From positions 992,001 to 1,056,000 of the forward strand of contig JAPEIS010000004.1 in NCBI GenBank assembly GCA_029531795.1: a stretch of DNA of 64,000 nucleotides, in the 5' to 3' direction. Each line of letters begins with the position of its first letter. Positions within the stretch are counted from its first letter, which is position 1. Under the pieces are notes generated by a model. The model saw nothing but the letters and a program-made list of their open reading frames with translations. It did no database searches and was not told the origin of the DNA. Shown here piece after piece: positions 36,206-47,431 of this stretch. The position numbers were made by a program, and so were the translations under genes. The stretch comes from Sclerotinia nivalis. Lineage: Eukaryota; Ascomycota; Leotiomycetes; Helotiales; Sclerotiniaceae.

Positions 36206-37583
36206 GATATTTACACTGGGGGTGGGGGTGGGTTTATACATATTGAAGTTGAGTTAATTCATTAAAGAGATTTAGCAGCGAGCACTCGCGAGTATACTCT
36301 ACTGTATTGTACGAGGTCTTGAGTGTGTGTAGTCGGGATATACATTATGGATGGGTGTACAATTCCATTAAGGTTTATTTTTATTATTTTTCTTTTGGGC
36401 ATCGATGGATATCGATTGGATTTTTTCTTCTACTTCTTCTCTTGTACGTTTTTTTTTTTTTTTTTTTTTTGATTAGGGATGGGTTTTTGCTTGAAAGACA
36501 AGGTTGCAATGAATGTTGGTACGGATCTTATGTATCTATTGGTTCTTTTTTGTATGGCGTGGACGTCCGGGGCTTAGCACGAGTTTGGGATAGCCTCAAA
36601 TGGTAGTGGGTAGGGGGTAGGCGTAGATAGATCTCAATAGTTTACTTGAATGGAGAACGCTATTGTCGATTTTTTATTTTTGGTTTTTGGTTTTTATATC
36701 ATGGATGAGATGGGTGATGTAATGGAATGTTCTTTGTTGTTTTGTTGTGTTATCGTGGACTTTATATACATGTACGGAGTATATGGGGATCTTTTTTCGA
36801 GGATATATGGAATTTGAGAAATTTTGATGTGTTCTTCATCTAAGTGTCTAACTTTTTGATTTGTTGAAAGTTGAATCAATGGAAATGGGAATTGGAAAAG
36901 GGGAAGGAAATGGATTGATAGATATACTTTTAAATATCCGAACAAATATCATATCATTTCGAGTCTCTGTGTGTATAATGTAGCTAGTGTAATGCTGATG
37001 AGGTCATGCTACTATTAAAATATAGTAGTTGACAGCCTTTTGATTACATTTCTCCTTGAATTGTTTTTCCTTCCTTTCTTAGCTTGGGCTCTGGAAAAAT
37101 ATGGTAGGTATGAGGAAGTCCTCTTGTAAAATTACGTTATGCATTTATGTTATGTGTATCTAATTTTCCCATCCAACTTTTTGATATCCTCGTCCCCTTC
37201 CTCCTTCTTTCAATATGGGTTCGTCACTACCACCGCTTCCCTTGCGATGTTTATTCCCACAAGAAGAACTTCCTCAAGGTCGTGCTTGCTTTTTTGTTCT
37301 ATAATATTCAGTTAACTTACACAGTCAATAGCGATTTCCCAATAGTAATGAACCAACAGTTGAACTTAGATGAAGGAGTTCCAATTCCCTCAACTTCAAG
37401 CCCTTCACAAAAATCAATAACATACATACATTGAATAATTCCATCGCATGCTTATACAATTATTCCGGTATCAATCATTGAATATAAATTTGCGTCCAGC
37501 GCTTCCAAGTTCCACTTCTATTTCGATCCATCTTTTACCCATCCATATTCATCCCAAGACTCCGAACCCAGCATCGCTCAAAT
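36206..37583. other. Intergenic region, 1.4 kb, with a T22 run
   Basis: AT-rich with a homopolymer of 22 T at 36449-36470. A two-exon reading (37216-37434) could encode about 57 residues but has no supporting feature. No RNA gene recognised. Confidence 0.5.
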
Positions 37584-39520
37584 ATGTCCTGCTCCTCCTC
37601 TACCCGCTGGTTTGAACGCAATCACAGCACCTCAATCCCCTTCAATGACGACGCCATCCCAGGTTCAATTTCTCCTCTTTCCCTTTCCCTTCCGGACACA
37701 CCTCCAAACGCTCCTTTTCAAAAACCCAAACTAGTCTCGGACGTTAATGCGGGAAAACGTGCAGATCAAAATAAATACAGCAAACAACAAATGGTTTATC
37801 GAGCTATTGATGAGAAAATTGACTTGGTTAGGTTTTTGCAGGCGTATGAGAGTGTGCTTGCTGCTTTTGGGGTGGAGGGGGAGGAAAGAGAGGAAGAGGG
37901 AAGTTTGAAAAGGGGAAGAGAAAAGTTGGAGGTGGCGGAGAGAATTGTTTATAGGTTGTTTTGTACGTGTATTTAGGATAGAACTCCCCCTGGAAATTTC
38001 TCCAGAGCTGAGACGAGAGTGTGATTGCTAATTTGATGAGTTTGATAGGGAATGATAAGAGCTGTGCGGGAGGATCGGGAAGTAAAAGTGTGCCTTTAAC
38101 TCGGGCTAAAGCGGATAATCCGGTGCCGAATAAGGATACCTCGCGAGCACTAAGAGTTACGGCTTCAGAGATGGATGCTATCAGTGCAATTGTGGATGAA
38201 GCATATGAAGGTCTTCGTATTTCTGCAGGACCTGCCATCGATAAGATTCTCAAGAAGGATGAGACAACTTCAACAGTTAGGGAGGTGACAGAAGTAGAGG
38301 GTGAGATTGACGGATCGACAACCGAAAATCTTACAAATGGTATTGTTGAGGAAGGTGTTTGCGTCGCTGCGCATGCAGACATCAATTCTAATGCAAAGAA
38401 AAATGAGATCATTTCAACAGTCACAGAAGTGGTTGGAGCCCCGGTTGATATTAATTCATCGCTGGTAGAAATGACAGGTGGAAGTTTGAACGAGGTTCAT
38501 TCTCTTGCCACAGGTCATATAACCAACATCATTGATGAGAATGATCAAATATTCTCTACCATTTCGAAAATGGCAGAGATACCGAAGACTTTTCGTCTAG
38601 CAATAAGATCTAAGTCTACCAGTGAAGCTACCAATGGAGATCCTTCTACTACTGTCCCGATCAAGCCAGAAATGGGTGCCGCTGCAGAAACTCTATACGA
38701 AGAAATTATGAAAAACCCGAAGATCTTATTGCTCGGACGATGGGGACGCCACAGGTATACTGAATGGGTACAGGAAAACGACAAAGCAAAAGAATCCCAA
38801 GACGAAGATGCAAAAAAGGAAATCTTCCGTCTCATGGAACTAAAACACAAGCTCTTACCGCTTGAATGGGGAAGACTACCCTATACCTATCCCATAGCAT
38901 CATCGACTCGAAATCATAGCGACTCTTGTACTATAATGCTGTGGGGATTTGATCCCATTCAAAGAACGGAGGAACTTCTCAACGTCAGATTTAAGTGGAC
39001 ATTTGAAGAAGGAATTCTCAAAGCTATCACGGCAGAACCAATGAATCTTGATGAATTTGCGGCAGACAAAAGCAAAGGTCATAAGGCACTTAAAAATGCA
39101 TTTGCATTTCTTGGATTCTGGGATTGGTCGGTTCGACAAAATATGTATTCTTCCAACCGAAAAGTTAAAGCCATGCACCAGCTCTGTTTGCAATGGATTG
39201 ATCCAAACAATGTTTTCCGCAAAGCGTATTTGCAGAAAAGACCGGATTCGAATTCTTCGGAAAAGGTTAAGAGGGGACGGGAAGTTAACATGGGGAGGAA
39301 TTGCGGGAGCTGGAGGGAGAAACGCACGGTTAGTGGTGCGAGTTATGTTGGGGGAAAGAAACGTAGTGGGAGTGGTGGTTGGAGTAGAGGGAAGAAAAGA
39401 ACGGCTAGTGGAAATAGCTGTAAGGGAAAAAAAGAAAGAAATGATGGAAAAGAGGATAATTTGAATAAGGGATTGAGAAAGGTTAAACGCAGAACTGCGG
39501 TTGAGATGATGGATGTTTAG
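37584..39520 (+). CDS. Orphan protein of unknown function, Lys/Arg-rich C-terminus
   Basis: Not recognised. Exons 37584-37962 and 38049-39520 join in phase 1 across an 86-nt intron (GTACGT...GATAG with a GCTAATTT branch-like site) to 616 residues. The N-terminus is Ser/Pro-rich, then a helical segment KIDLVRFLQAYESVLAAFG with an acidic/basic charged stretch. The middle (about 190-310) repeats motifs of the form EIISTVTEV and DINS. A compact Trp-rich part (about 360-500: LLLGRWGRHRYTEWV, LPLEWGRLPYTY, FLGFWDWSVRQNMY, LCLQWIDPNNVFRK) looks globular. The last 90 residues are basic with KKR(S/T)xSG repeats, suggesting nuclear or nucleic-acid association. Probably lineage-specific. Confidence 0.7.
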
Positions 39521-39898
39521 GAAATGGTAAAATAGCATAGGAGAACAAGCTTTAGATGTGTTGTGGCATTTCGAAGAGGTGCGGTTGGAAAGAAATTTGG
39601 GTTATGGAATTGTTAGACGGTCGTTATAGGTATAGGTATAGTAATGGTAGTATGGGTTTGAGAGTACATTGACTTTCATTAATATTATTATGACTTTGAT
39701 GCATGTATACTACGTCTACATTCTGAATGTGATTCATGTAAAGATGTTTTAATAGTAAGGAATTTGAGTCATATATACTTAAATAGTTTGTAGTTTTCTA
39801 CCAAATAAGACAAAATTGAATTCTACAATCTTCAATAACCTCCATACTTCTCAGAGGGATAATAGATAGAGTATGATTTCTTGGAGTTATGAATATGA

Positions 39899-39927
39899 CA
39901 TGGTATGGTATGATATGGTATGGTATG
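39899..39927. repeat. TATGG simple repeat
   Basis: Five or so near-perfect units of GGTAT/GATAT in tandem. Confidence 0.8.
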
Positions 39928-40349
39928 TAAAGTGTATATATAATTATACATATTGGATTTTAAATTGAATTTTTGGTGTGGGTATGAGGTTGGTGTGGGT
40001 AGTGAGGTGGGATGGATGAAATGGATGGGATTGATGGGGTGGATTGAGGAGGATATTGGTGGAAAGATAGGGGAGAGCAGATAGGGGCGGAAAATGGTGG
40101 AGAAGATAGGGGGGGATATTAGTTTGTAAGGTTTTTAGGAGGGAGGGGGAGTGAGTGAGTAAGGTGTTGGAGTGTATACATATATAAATAATCAAAATAT
40201 AATACAACTACTCTCAAGAATGATAAATGAAATGTAGATTTAAATGATACTTAATAATTAAATAATCACTTACAATGCCTTGTATGACACGGTGTATTTA
40301 ATTGGTATTAATAGGGGTTGAGTGGAGGTGAGTGGAGAAATGGAGGAAC

Positions 40350-40376
40350 AGAGGTAGAGGTAGAGGTAGAGGTAGG
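40350..40376. repeat. AGAGGT hexanucleotide repeat
   Basis: Four units of AGAGGT followed by a partial unit. Confidence 0.85.
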
Positions 40377-43300
40377 TTAATGAATGATCTTTTGTGCGTA
40401 TTGTTTATGGGTTGTTGTGGAATGGGGATTGGTTGTTGGTTCTTGATGGGGTATGAGAAGTTGATGATAGAGCCTTGAGAGTATAAGAGGAAGGTTAGGG
40501 ATTTAAGATTTGAGATTGTAGATTATCTATATGTATGTATGCGTATGTGTATGTTTATGTATACGTGGATTAATAGTAAGATATAAGATATGAACATCAT
40601 TTGAATATTACCTTCGACTCTCGAGAACAAGGAAGTTTAATACATATCGAGGGATGGATGTTATATTTCATATTTCATATAATAAACCCGCGAGACTGAT
40701 GTACATGATCTCAACAACTTTTGAGAATCACATTACAATATATTTCAAGAGACTCAGGAGTAAGATTTAAGTAAGCCTTGGACTATCAATTCAATAATCA
40801 ACAATGAAAAATAAGTGATAAATACTTAATGATAATAATAATAATAGTATCAACATAACATAACAGAAGACGAGAATAAAAGAGATGAAACACCCCAGAT
40901 AACACAATAAGCATCTGCACTCACTCCTGATTCACATATATCTACCTACCTACCTACCGGAAGATCACACGAACGACCCATTTAAGGATAATGGCGGTAT
41001 ACATATAATACAATCCATCCATTTATCCATGTATATACTTGAGCCCCACAGACTAGTCTGAGTGAGGGTATAGAGACGGGATTTGAAGTTGGGAGCATGG
41101 AGATTGGAGGATGGGGATGGGGACGGTGATTGGGATTGAGATTGAGATGGGTGGTGGAGAGTTTAGGGGATGTAATATTTACGGTGTGAGATGCGAGATG
41201 TAAGATGTAGGATGTAAGGTGTAAGATGTAAGATATAAGACAAAAGGTACAGGGGGCGCTTCGGAGTGGGTGGGGAAGTAATGTGAGAGATATTTAGGTG
41301 GTCTAGGTGGTGTTTGGTGATGGAGCGGGTTATGGAACGGGTTATGCGGGTATGATTTTAGGGGTATGATTTAGGGGTGTTTGTGAATAAGTGAGTGAAT
41401 GGGAATCTATAGGTGGTGTTTATGAGGGTGATAGTATTCTAAAAGTGGTTGGGGTTGTTAGAGAGAATTCTCGGCAACTGAGGTTTAGGAAATAGGTTCA
41501 AAGGGTTTTACTAGATTACATGCTCATACATTACTAATGGGCTGAAGATGAATGCTGTATAAGAAGTTCTGAATATTAATGATTAGATTTAGGAATTATT
41601 CAACAATGCTCATTCACATGTTACATCCTAGATAGAGTCATTCGTCCGAGAGTCCTTTCCAAGGAATAATTGAAAGTGGATATCAAAAAGTAACTACTGT
41701 CTAAAGATAGAATGACTGCAGATGAGACGCAACCTAGCCTGAATCAAGTAGTTGGGTTATTATCCATCAGTAGGAAGTTTCTCAACCTAGATGATGTGAA
41801 ATGGAAGGCTTCGTATTGGACAATAGGGAAGCGGTATGTGATAGTCTTACCGACTTATCAACTAGACTGAAATATTGAGAAGGGTTGTTATCAAAATGGT
41901 AGAGATCCCAAGCCAGACTAGGATATAATGAAGGTATCATCTGATATTCTGGATACTCAAAATAGATTATGACAATGGGAAAATATCGTCTAGATAAAGG
42001 GTAAAAAATCAATCGCGACGGAGATATCATGAATTGCCAATTTTTCGATAGTAAGAGATATATATCTGGGTTAGAATGAAGTATTGGCATGTCATCGTCT
42101 GGAGCTTGACGGCATTGAGTGTAACCGCGGAGCAGGTGGAAACGGAGAGAAGTCTTCGGTCAATAGAGCGATGTATCCCCATCCTCGAACTTTCGAGTTT
42201 AGTCTTTCATGCCGAGAAAGAAAAATACTAGTTTCTCTGCACAGTAAACCTTGCTTATTCGGCCCATTTCTTCACAGTGATAGTGGCAAGGTGTGCACGT
42301 AGGATTATGATGCACCTGCACCATCCCCCTCGTCTTGTCTTTCATCTTGTGGTAGTTGATTTTCTCTTTCTAAATTGACTCATAATGTAACGACAAATAC
42401 ATGAGAAGCTTGAACAATACATGCCACAAGAAGCATTGCATACCAAAGAATCGGAAGACGAGCTAAGTGGACCGTGGGCCTTGGGCCTCAGTGGATGATG
42501 AGGAGAAGTTTATTAATAGTCCGATTGTGGGTCCCGTAAAATAGCTTGCTTGTTGATATTTTTGTGGATCCAAGCTATCAAGCGCTCGGGGACAAACGGA
42601 AGAATGGGTATTTGACAGCCGAGGAGAAGTAGATAATGCGCGCCTAGTTGTAAGTTGGTGAATGAGTGGCTGAACTCATTCAACACTTTTGTCGTAAGCG
42701 ACAAATGGTAATCGGACAATCCACTTCTGACAGCGGCTCATTTGGGTGCTGTATGCCAATCGAATGGTAATATCAAAGTCTGAAATTGTGGGTACAGATG
42801 GTAAAAGTCTATCATAAGCGTCAGTATTTTATTGTTCTAACTAGAAGTGTATAATATCTACTTCGAATCTTTCGAATCTAAACAATAAGATGGTGGGTGT
42901 ATCTTTGATATCACTATTGAACGATACGAATCTTGTAAATATGTAGTGGGATGTATTTGACGATTGTGACCGGCCAATAGAACGAAATACTTATTTTGTG
43001 TAGATTAGACGATTTTTACGATGCCGAAGGTTCGACCCTTGCATCAATGATAGGTTGGTGACCACTTGGACGAATAAATGACTTGTCTTCACCTAGTCGA
43101 TAAACCGGAATTCGGCAAGACGTTAAGAAAATTTGTGTGGCAGGATTAAACGGGCGACAAGGAAAACATTGAATGAATGGACAGGAAGACAGTATGGACC
43201 CAAGATTAAACGTCTACGACGTCGTTGAATGAGGTTTGGAGAGACTTCCACATCCCAGTGTTAAATGTCACATGCAGATAATTGAGATGTAACCCAGCAA

Positions 43301-44809
43301 TTTGAGTAAATTGTACCGAAAATAGCAAATCAATCGGCAGAGATGCACAGAGCTTCTATTTCGAGAACAATTAGCTGGACTTCCCGGTTGTATTACGGTG
43401 ATTGAGTCCTGACCAATTTGAGTGGATAAAGCTGCATTAATTAGTGATAATTCGTACTTATTGAGACAAGAGTAAAAGGCAGGGATAGATGAGGAGGTTG
43501 GTAAAAGACCCGAATCAGATACCTGTTCATAGATCTCGAAAGTTTTATCCCACACATCGGAAAAATAGTGGGAAAAGTTTCGGGTAGTTAAATATTGCTA
43601 ATTGTCACGGGAGTGGAGCTAGATGCGGGATGCTTAAGGTTGCGTCGCTGCATGGGAGAGATTGGACCTGTAAACGAGAGGACATTCAATATTGTGAGGA
43701 TACCTGAGAGATACAATTTGAAGGTACGTTAAAGCTACATTCAGATTAGATAGAGGTATAGTGAATCCCTGGAAATCGACTTACTCCGTCTTATTATGGA
43801 TCTGATGCGATAGCGAAGTGAAGATTTCCCTAGATTTAGCTGATCATTATCTCTAGACCCGTCTGCTTAGTTAAGTGTAAGAAATTTCGAAATGGTGGAG
43901 TCTGAAGTGTTAATATTCCCCGAGAAGGAATGAGGTTAAACTGCAGTCAGCACAACCGATGGAAGTTCACCGCAAAAGCTGAAGCATCCAAACAACGCCT
44001 CGAAACAGTGTAGATTCACCTTCACGTCTTTAACCACATGGCGGATTGTCAATGCTCAGGGTAATTGAAAGAAATAACAAGAGAATTAATTTCAAGGAGA
44101 GATAGGAGTATTTCTTTCTTCTTTCTAATTTCTCTGGCTGACTATGATGATGTACTGACTCCTACCCTTCTCCTCAAAAATCCACCCGTTTGTCTAATCA
44201 GTTAACCATCAAACATGATGCAACTTTTGCACCACTTGGCGATAGATTAAGGTACCACATACACATAGATTGATTAGCAGTTATTGAATCGTTCTTCCTC
44301 CCAGTTTATGGGCATCGATCAAGAAATCCTTGATCCATAGAAATTCTGTCACGGAGAAGGTAGGAAAACAGTTCCTGTCAAACCGGTAGTGATCAATGCC
44401 ATGCCAGTAAAATTTTCATACTTGCAGGGCTACCCAGTACGATGTCTAGATGCTTGTAACTTGACAAGCCCAATGAATATCGTCCGAACAGTAAATGTGG
44501 ATTGAGCGATTATCCCCACAAATATTCAACAATTCGAGCATGAAGCATTGAAAGCAAGTATAATAATAGCTCGTTTAGGGTTATATGAATTAACCGCTCG
44601 GGTATTTTTGTTGGTGAATAGTAATAGCAAGGCAAGGTATGAAGGTAACTCTAAGTAAACGGCGAAACAATGCGCGAATAGGAGGATGCGGGAAGGTGTA
44701 TGCTTGCGACGTCCGCGATAGTTGGTGAATTCCAATGTTGGATCAAAGATTGTTTTGAGAACAAGTTTCCTGAGTGCCCTAGATGTCGTATGATACCTGG
44801 CTAGTCAGG

Positions 44810-44868
44810 TAGTGTAGTAGGGTAGCAGTGTAGTAGGGTAGCAGTGTAGCAGTGTAGCAGTGTAGCAA
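44810..44868. repeat. GTAGCAGT / GTAGTAGG tandem repeat
   Basis: About seven copies of an 8-9 nt unit (AGTGTAGC and AGTGTAGTAGGGTAGC variants) stand head to tail, at the far side of the gene-poor tract. Confidence 0.8.
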
Positions 44869-46067
44869 TCAAATAAATGAGGTTATTTCCTTTTGTACCA
44901 TCTTACCGTGGTACAACAAAAAAGGTGCATTAAATTTTTCATCTCGTGCATATGATCGTGATGAGAACAGACCAAGGGAAAAAGAGAGATGATATCAATC
45001 GATAACTGAAAAAAGGTATGCGTTACAATTTAGATTTTGAGGTTAGAAGATGGATAATGGAGAGAATTGAATTATCTCAACCAGGGTGACAAAAAGACTG
45101 TCTGTAAATGTTTGGTAAAAATTCAGAAGTTTATTAGATGAAGATACATATCAAGGGTTGCGTAAATGGAGCAAGCAATGGGTCAAGCATTAGATATTTT
45201 TGTCAGTGTCTGGTGTGATAAGTGGTTAGTGCACGTCCGCCATTAGGCAACACTAAACGAGATCCCCCCATTAGCTTCATCTAAACTTCCTTGCTCTCAT
45301 CTCATTTCATCTTAGATCAATTCTATTCTCGACTTCTTTCTTTTCTTTCCTTCAACCTTCACTTTGATCAACCTTCACTTTGTACACTAACAACAATCCT
45401 TGTGCTTCTTTTATCCTGAACAATGGTTTGTATGCAGGAAGAGGATAAGATATGTAAGATAGAGGATTCAATCCTTGTCTCGCAGAAATGCAAGAAGTTC
45501 GGGAACAGCCCTTGTCTACAAGACTGCACGCCAAATGAAAAAGGTACAACATCCACAATGAAGAGATCCACATCTTTTGTATCATGTATCATTCTACAAG
45601 GTTCATCGTTATTTTTCCGTTTCGTTTGATAACTTACCTCCGCATTGTACTAGTGTCTTCAGGGTCTGAATTAATTGACTAGGTCTTGCTTATTGTTCCT
45701 ATTCTTATTTATCTAATCCTCAATCGAGTCAATTGACTCCGATTTCTATAAGATGACTTCATTCTCCCTTCAGTTGTGGTAACTCATCAAAGCTTCAATC
45801 TCATCTCATCTCCATCTCTAAAAACATCTACTTAATCTTCAACCTTCTTATACTTAGACGTCAATTCACTACCTCCTTCTCATACGGCAGCAGTCTCAAA
45901 ACTTGATATTCTAAAAATCGAAACTTCCCAGTGCTGGACTATTTAATTCTCCATCCTTTTCAACAACTCCAATTTATATCCTTCCACCTCCTCAAATCTG
46001 TGTCGACCACTACTTCCAACCAGAACAATATCCAATTTACAACATAATTCTTCACATCAACGACATC

Positions 46068-46802
46068 ATGCATTCTATCAGCAGTATCGTTCTCCTCTTG
46101 GCTTCGGCCGTTGCCGCTGTTCCAGTCAACACTGTATCATCTCTCCCTTCAAATGATTATAGTTGTGGAACACCAACACTACCTGTCAATGGAGGTGCGT
46201 TTTCACCCTACAAGTTTCACCCACTCTTGTTTCAAGAACTACAACTAACATCTCTACTTCCAGGTGTTTCTGAGCTTCCATCACCAAGTGGTACTCTCGC
46301 CTATGCTGCTCTCGGCCGTGGTATCCAAAATTACACCTGCTCCGCCGTTGGTGCTACTCCAGTAGCTCTTGGTGCTGTCGCAAGCCTCTACGACGCTACC
46401 GAATACGCCAAGTGCAATAGCGCTGCTTTCAATACTTTGCCTAATATCGCTGTCTATACCAATCTCCCCTCGACTACTAGTGCTAAATTCCTGGGTCTCA
46501 AAACTCTTGGCAAGCACTTCTTTGATGCTAGTGGCACTCCAACCTTCGACCTCTACACTGTCTCCAAGATCTTGTACAGTGCCAAAACTGGTGATGTTAC
46601 CGCTCCAATTAACGCCAGCCCAGGACCCGCTGATACTGGTGCCGTTGATTGGTTGTCATTATCTGCCAAGGTCAATTACGCATCTGTTGGTCTTACAGAA
46701 GTCTTCCGTGTTGAGACTGCTGGTGGTAATTCGATCAATCCTTGCACAAAAGCTGGTGTACAGAGTGTTCAATACGCCGCTCAATACTGGTTCTACAGCT
46801 GA
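46068..46802 (+). CDS. Secreted DUF3455-family protein
   Basis: Function unknown; the family is often mislabelled malate dehydrogenase and is typically secreted. Exons 46068-46194 and 46264-46802 give 221 residues. A clear signal peptide is seen (MHSISSIVLLLASAVAAVPV). The mature part shows the family pattern: LPSPSGTLAYAALGRGIQNYTC near residue 50, GAVASLYDATEYA near 80, LGKHFFDASGTPTFDL near 120, INASPGPADTGAVDWLSL near 160, and a C-terminal EVFRVETAGGNSINPC with a short tail. The 69-nt intron (GTGCGT...TTCCAG) is a multiple of three and has no in-frame stop, so the unspliced message would also give a continuous protein of 244 residues; family conservation favours splicing. Confidence 0.92.
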   Translation: MHSISSIVLLLASAVAAVPVNTVSSLPSNDYSCGTPTLPVNGGAFSPYKFHPLLFQELQLTSLLPGVSELPSPSGTLAYAALGRGIQNYTCSAVGATPVALGAVASLYDATEYAKCNSAAFNTLPNIAVYTNLPSTTSAKFLGLKTLGKHFFDASGTPTFDLYTVSKILYSAKTGDVTAPINASPGPADTGAVDWLSLSAKVNYASVGLTEVFRVETAGGNSINPCTKAGVQSVQYAAQYWFYS

Positions 46803-47431
46803 CTCCCTGAAGTCGCTGATCCTTCTGACGATGATGACGTATGTGATAATTCGGAAGAGTAATGGATCGAGGCTTCAAGAAGAGATGTCATTTCTTATGG
46901 CTTTTAATGATACAGGATGGATGAAAGCACGGATGAATGGATTAGGCGAACACAGAAGAAATGCATATGTAGAATATGCTTCTGGATGGGCACAGGACAA
47001 TAGGAAAATTGGTCAAACAAAAGCAATACCTCAGTAGGACATGCATTAATTTGTACATAAATTCATTTCTCTGTGATAGCTGGACTGCTAGAGTTTTTTG
47101 CTTTCTTATGAGACTTTTTTTTTTTTTTTTTTTTTTTTAAATACAATAAAAATTTATAGTATATCAAATTATCTTTCTGATCGAGATCTTTTTTCCCTTC
47201 TTACATTCCTTGTATATTCATTCTTCTCCTCCTTGGAACAGTACATGTTATAAACCAAGAATACGAACTGGGAGTAATAAATTTTCATTTCCGCGTCCAA
47301 CAAAACGAAAATTCCATTGCGAAGAAATCGAGGTAAAATTTACATTTCTCGAGTTAAAGAGTACAGTAAGATCTTACCATAAAAACTACATCTAAACCCA
47401 CACACACCACTTACACTCTCAATAATGAATC
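46803..47431. other. Intergenic region with a T24 run
   Basis: Shared 3' flank of two convergent genes. A run of 24 T sits at 47115-47138. The open frame continuing through 47037 on the plus strand is a shadow of the DUF3455 gene. Confidence 0.6.

Larger units (their letters stand above)
39521..46067. other. Gene-poor tract, 6.5 kb
   Basis: The largest stretch without a supportable gene. The left half (39.6-41.5 kb) is G/T- and A/T-rich with many simple repeats; the right half is of more balanced composition but with stops in all frames. No reverse transcriptase, transposase, terminal inverted repeat or tRNA could be recognised. The last 600 bases are CT/CA-rich and probably form the promoter and leader of the DUF3455 gene. 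It separates the conserved block from the accessory block that carries the RiPP-type cluster. Confidence 0.55.

Noticed and set aside
37216..37434. Two-exon reading of about 57 residues starting MGSSLPPLPL
   Set aside because: Phases fit, but the donor is weak (GTCGTG) and nothing else supports a gene; could be chance in AT-rich DNA.
43015..43045. GGTTCGACCC resembling a tRNA B box
   Set aside because: No A box upstream and no cloverleaf pairing could be found by eye.
45205..45275. tRNA-like words (GATAAGTGGTTAGTGC resembling an A box)
   Set aside because: No B box (GGTTCGA-type) at the right distance and no acceptor stem pairing.
45423..45629. 68-residue Cys-containing open frame
   Set aside because: No signal peptide and no splice or family support; lies in the CT-rich flank before the DUF3455 gene.
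46369..47037. 222-codon open frame overlapping the DUF3455 gene
   Set aside because: It is a shadow in another frame of a gene with clear signal peptide and family conservation.
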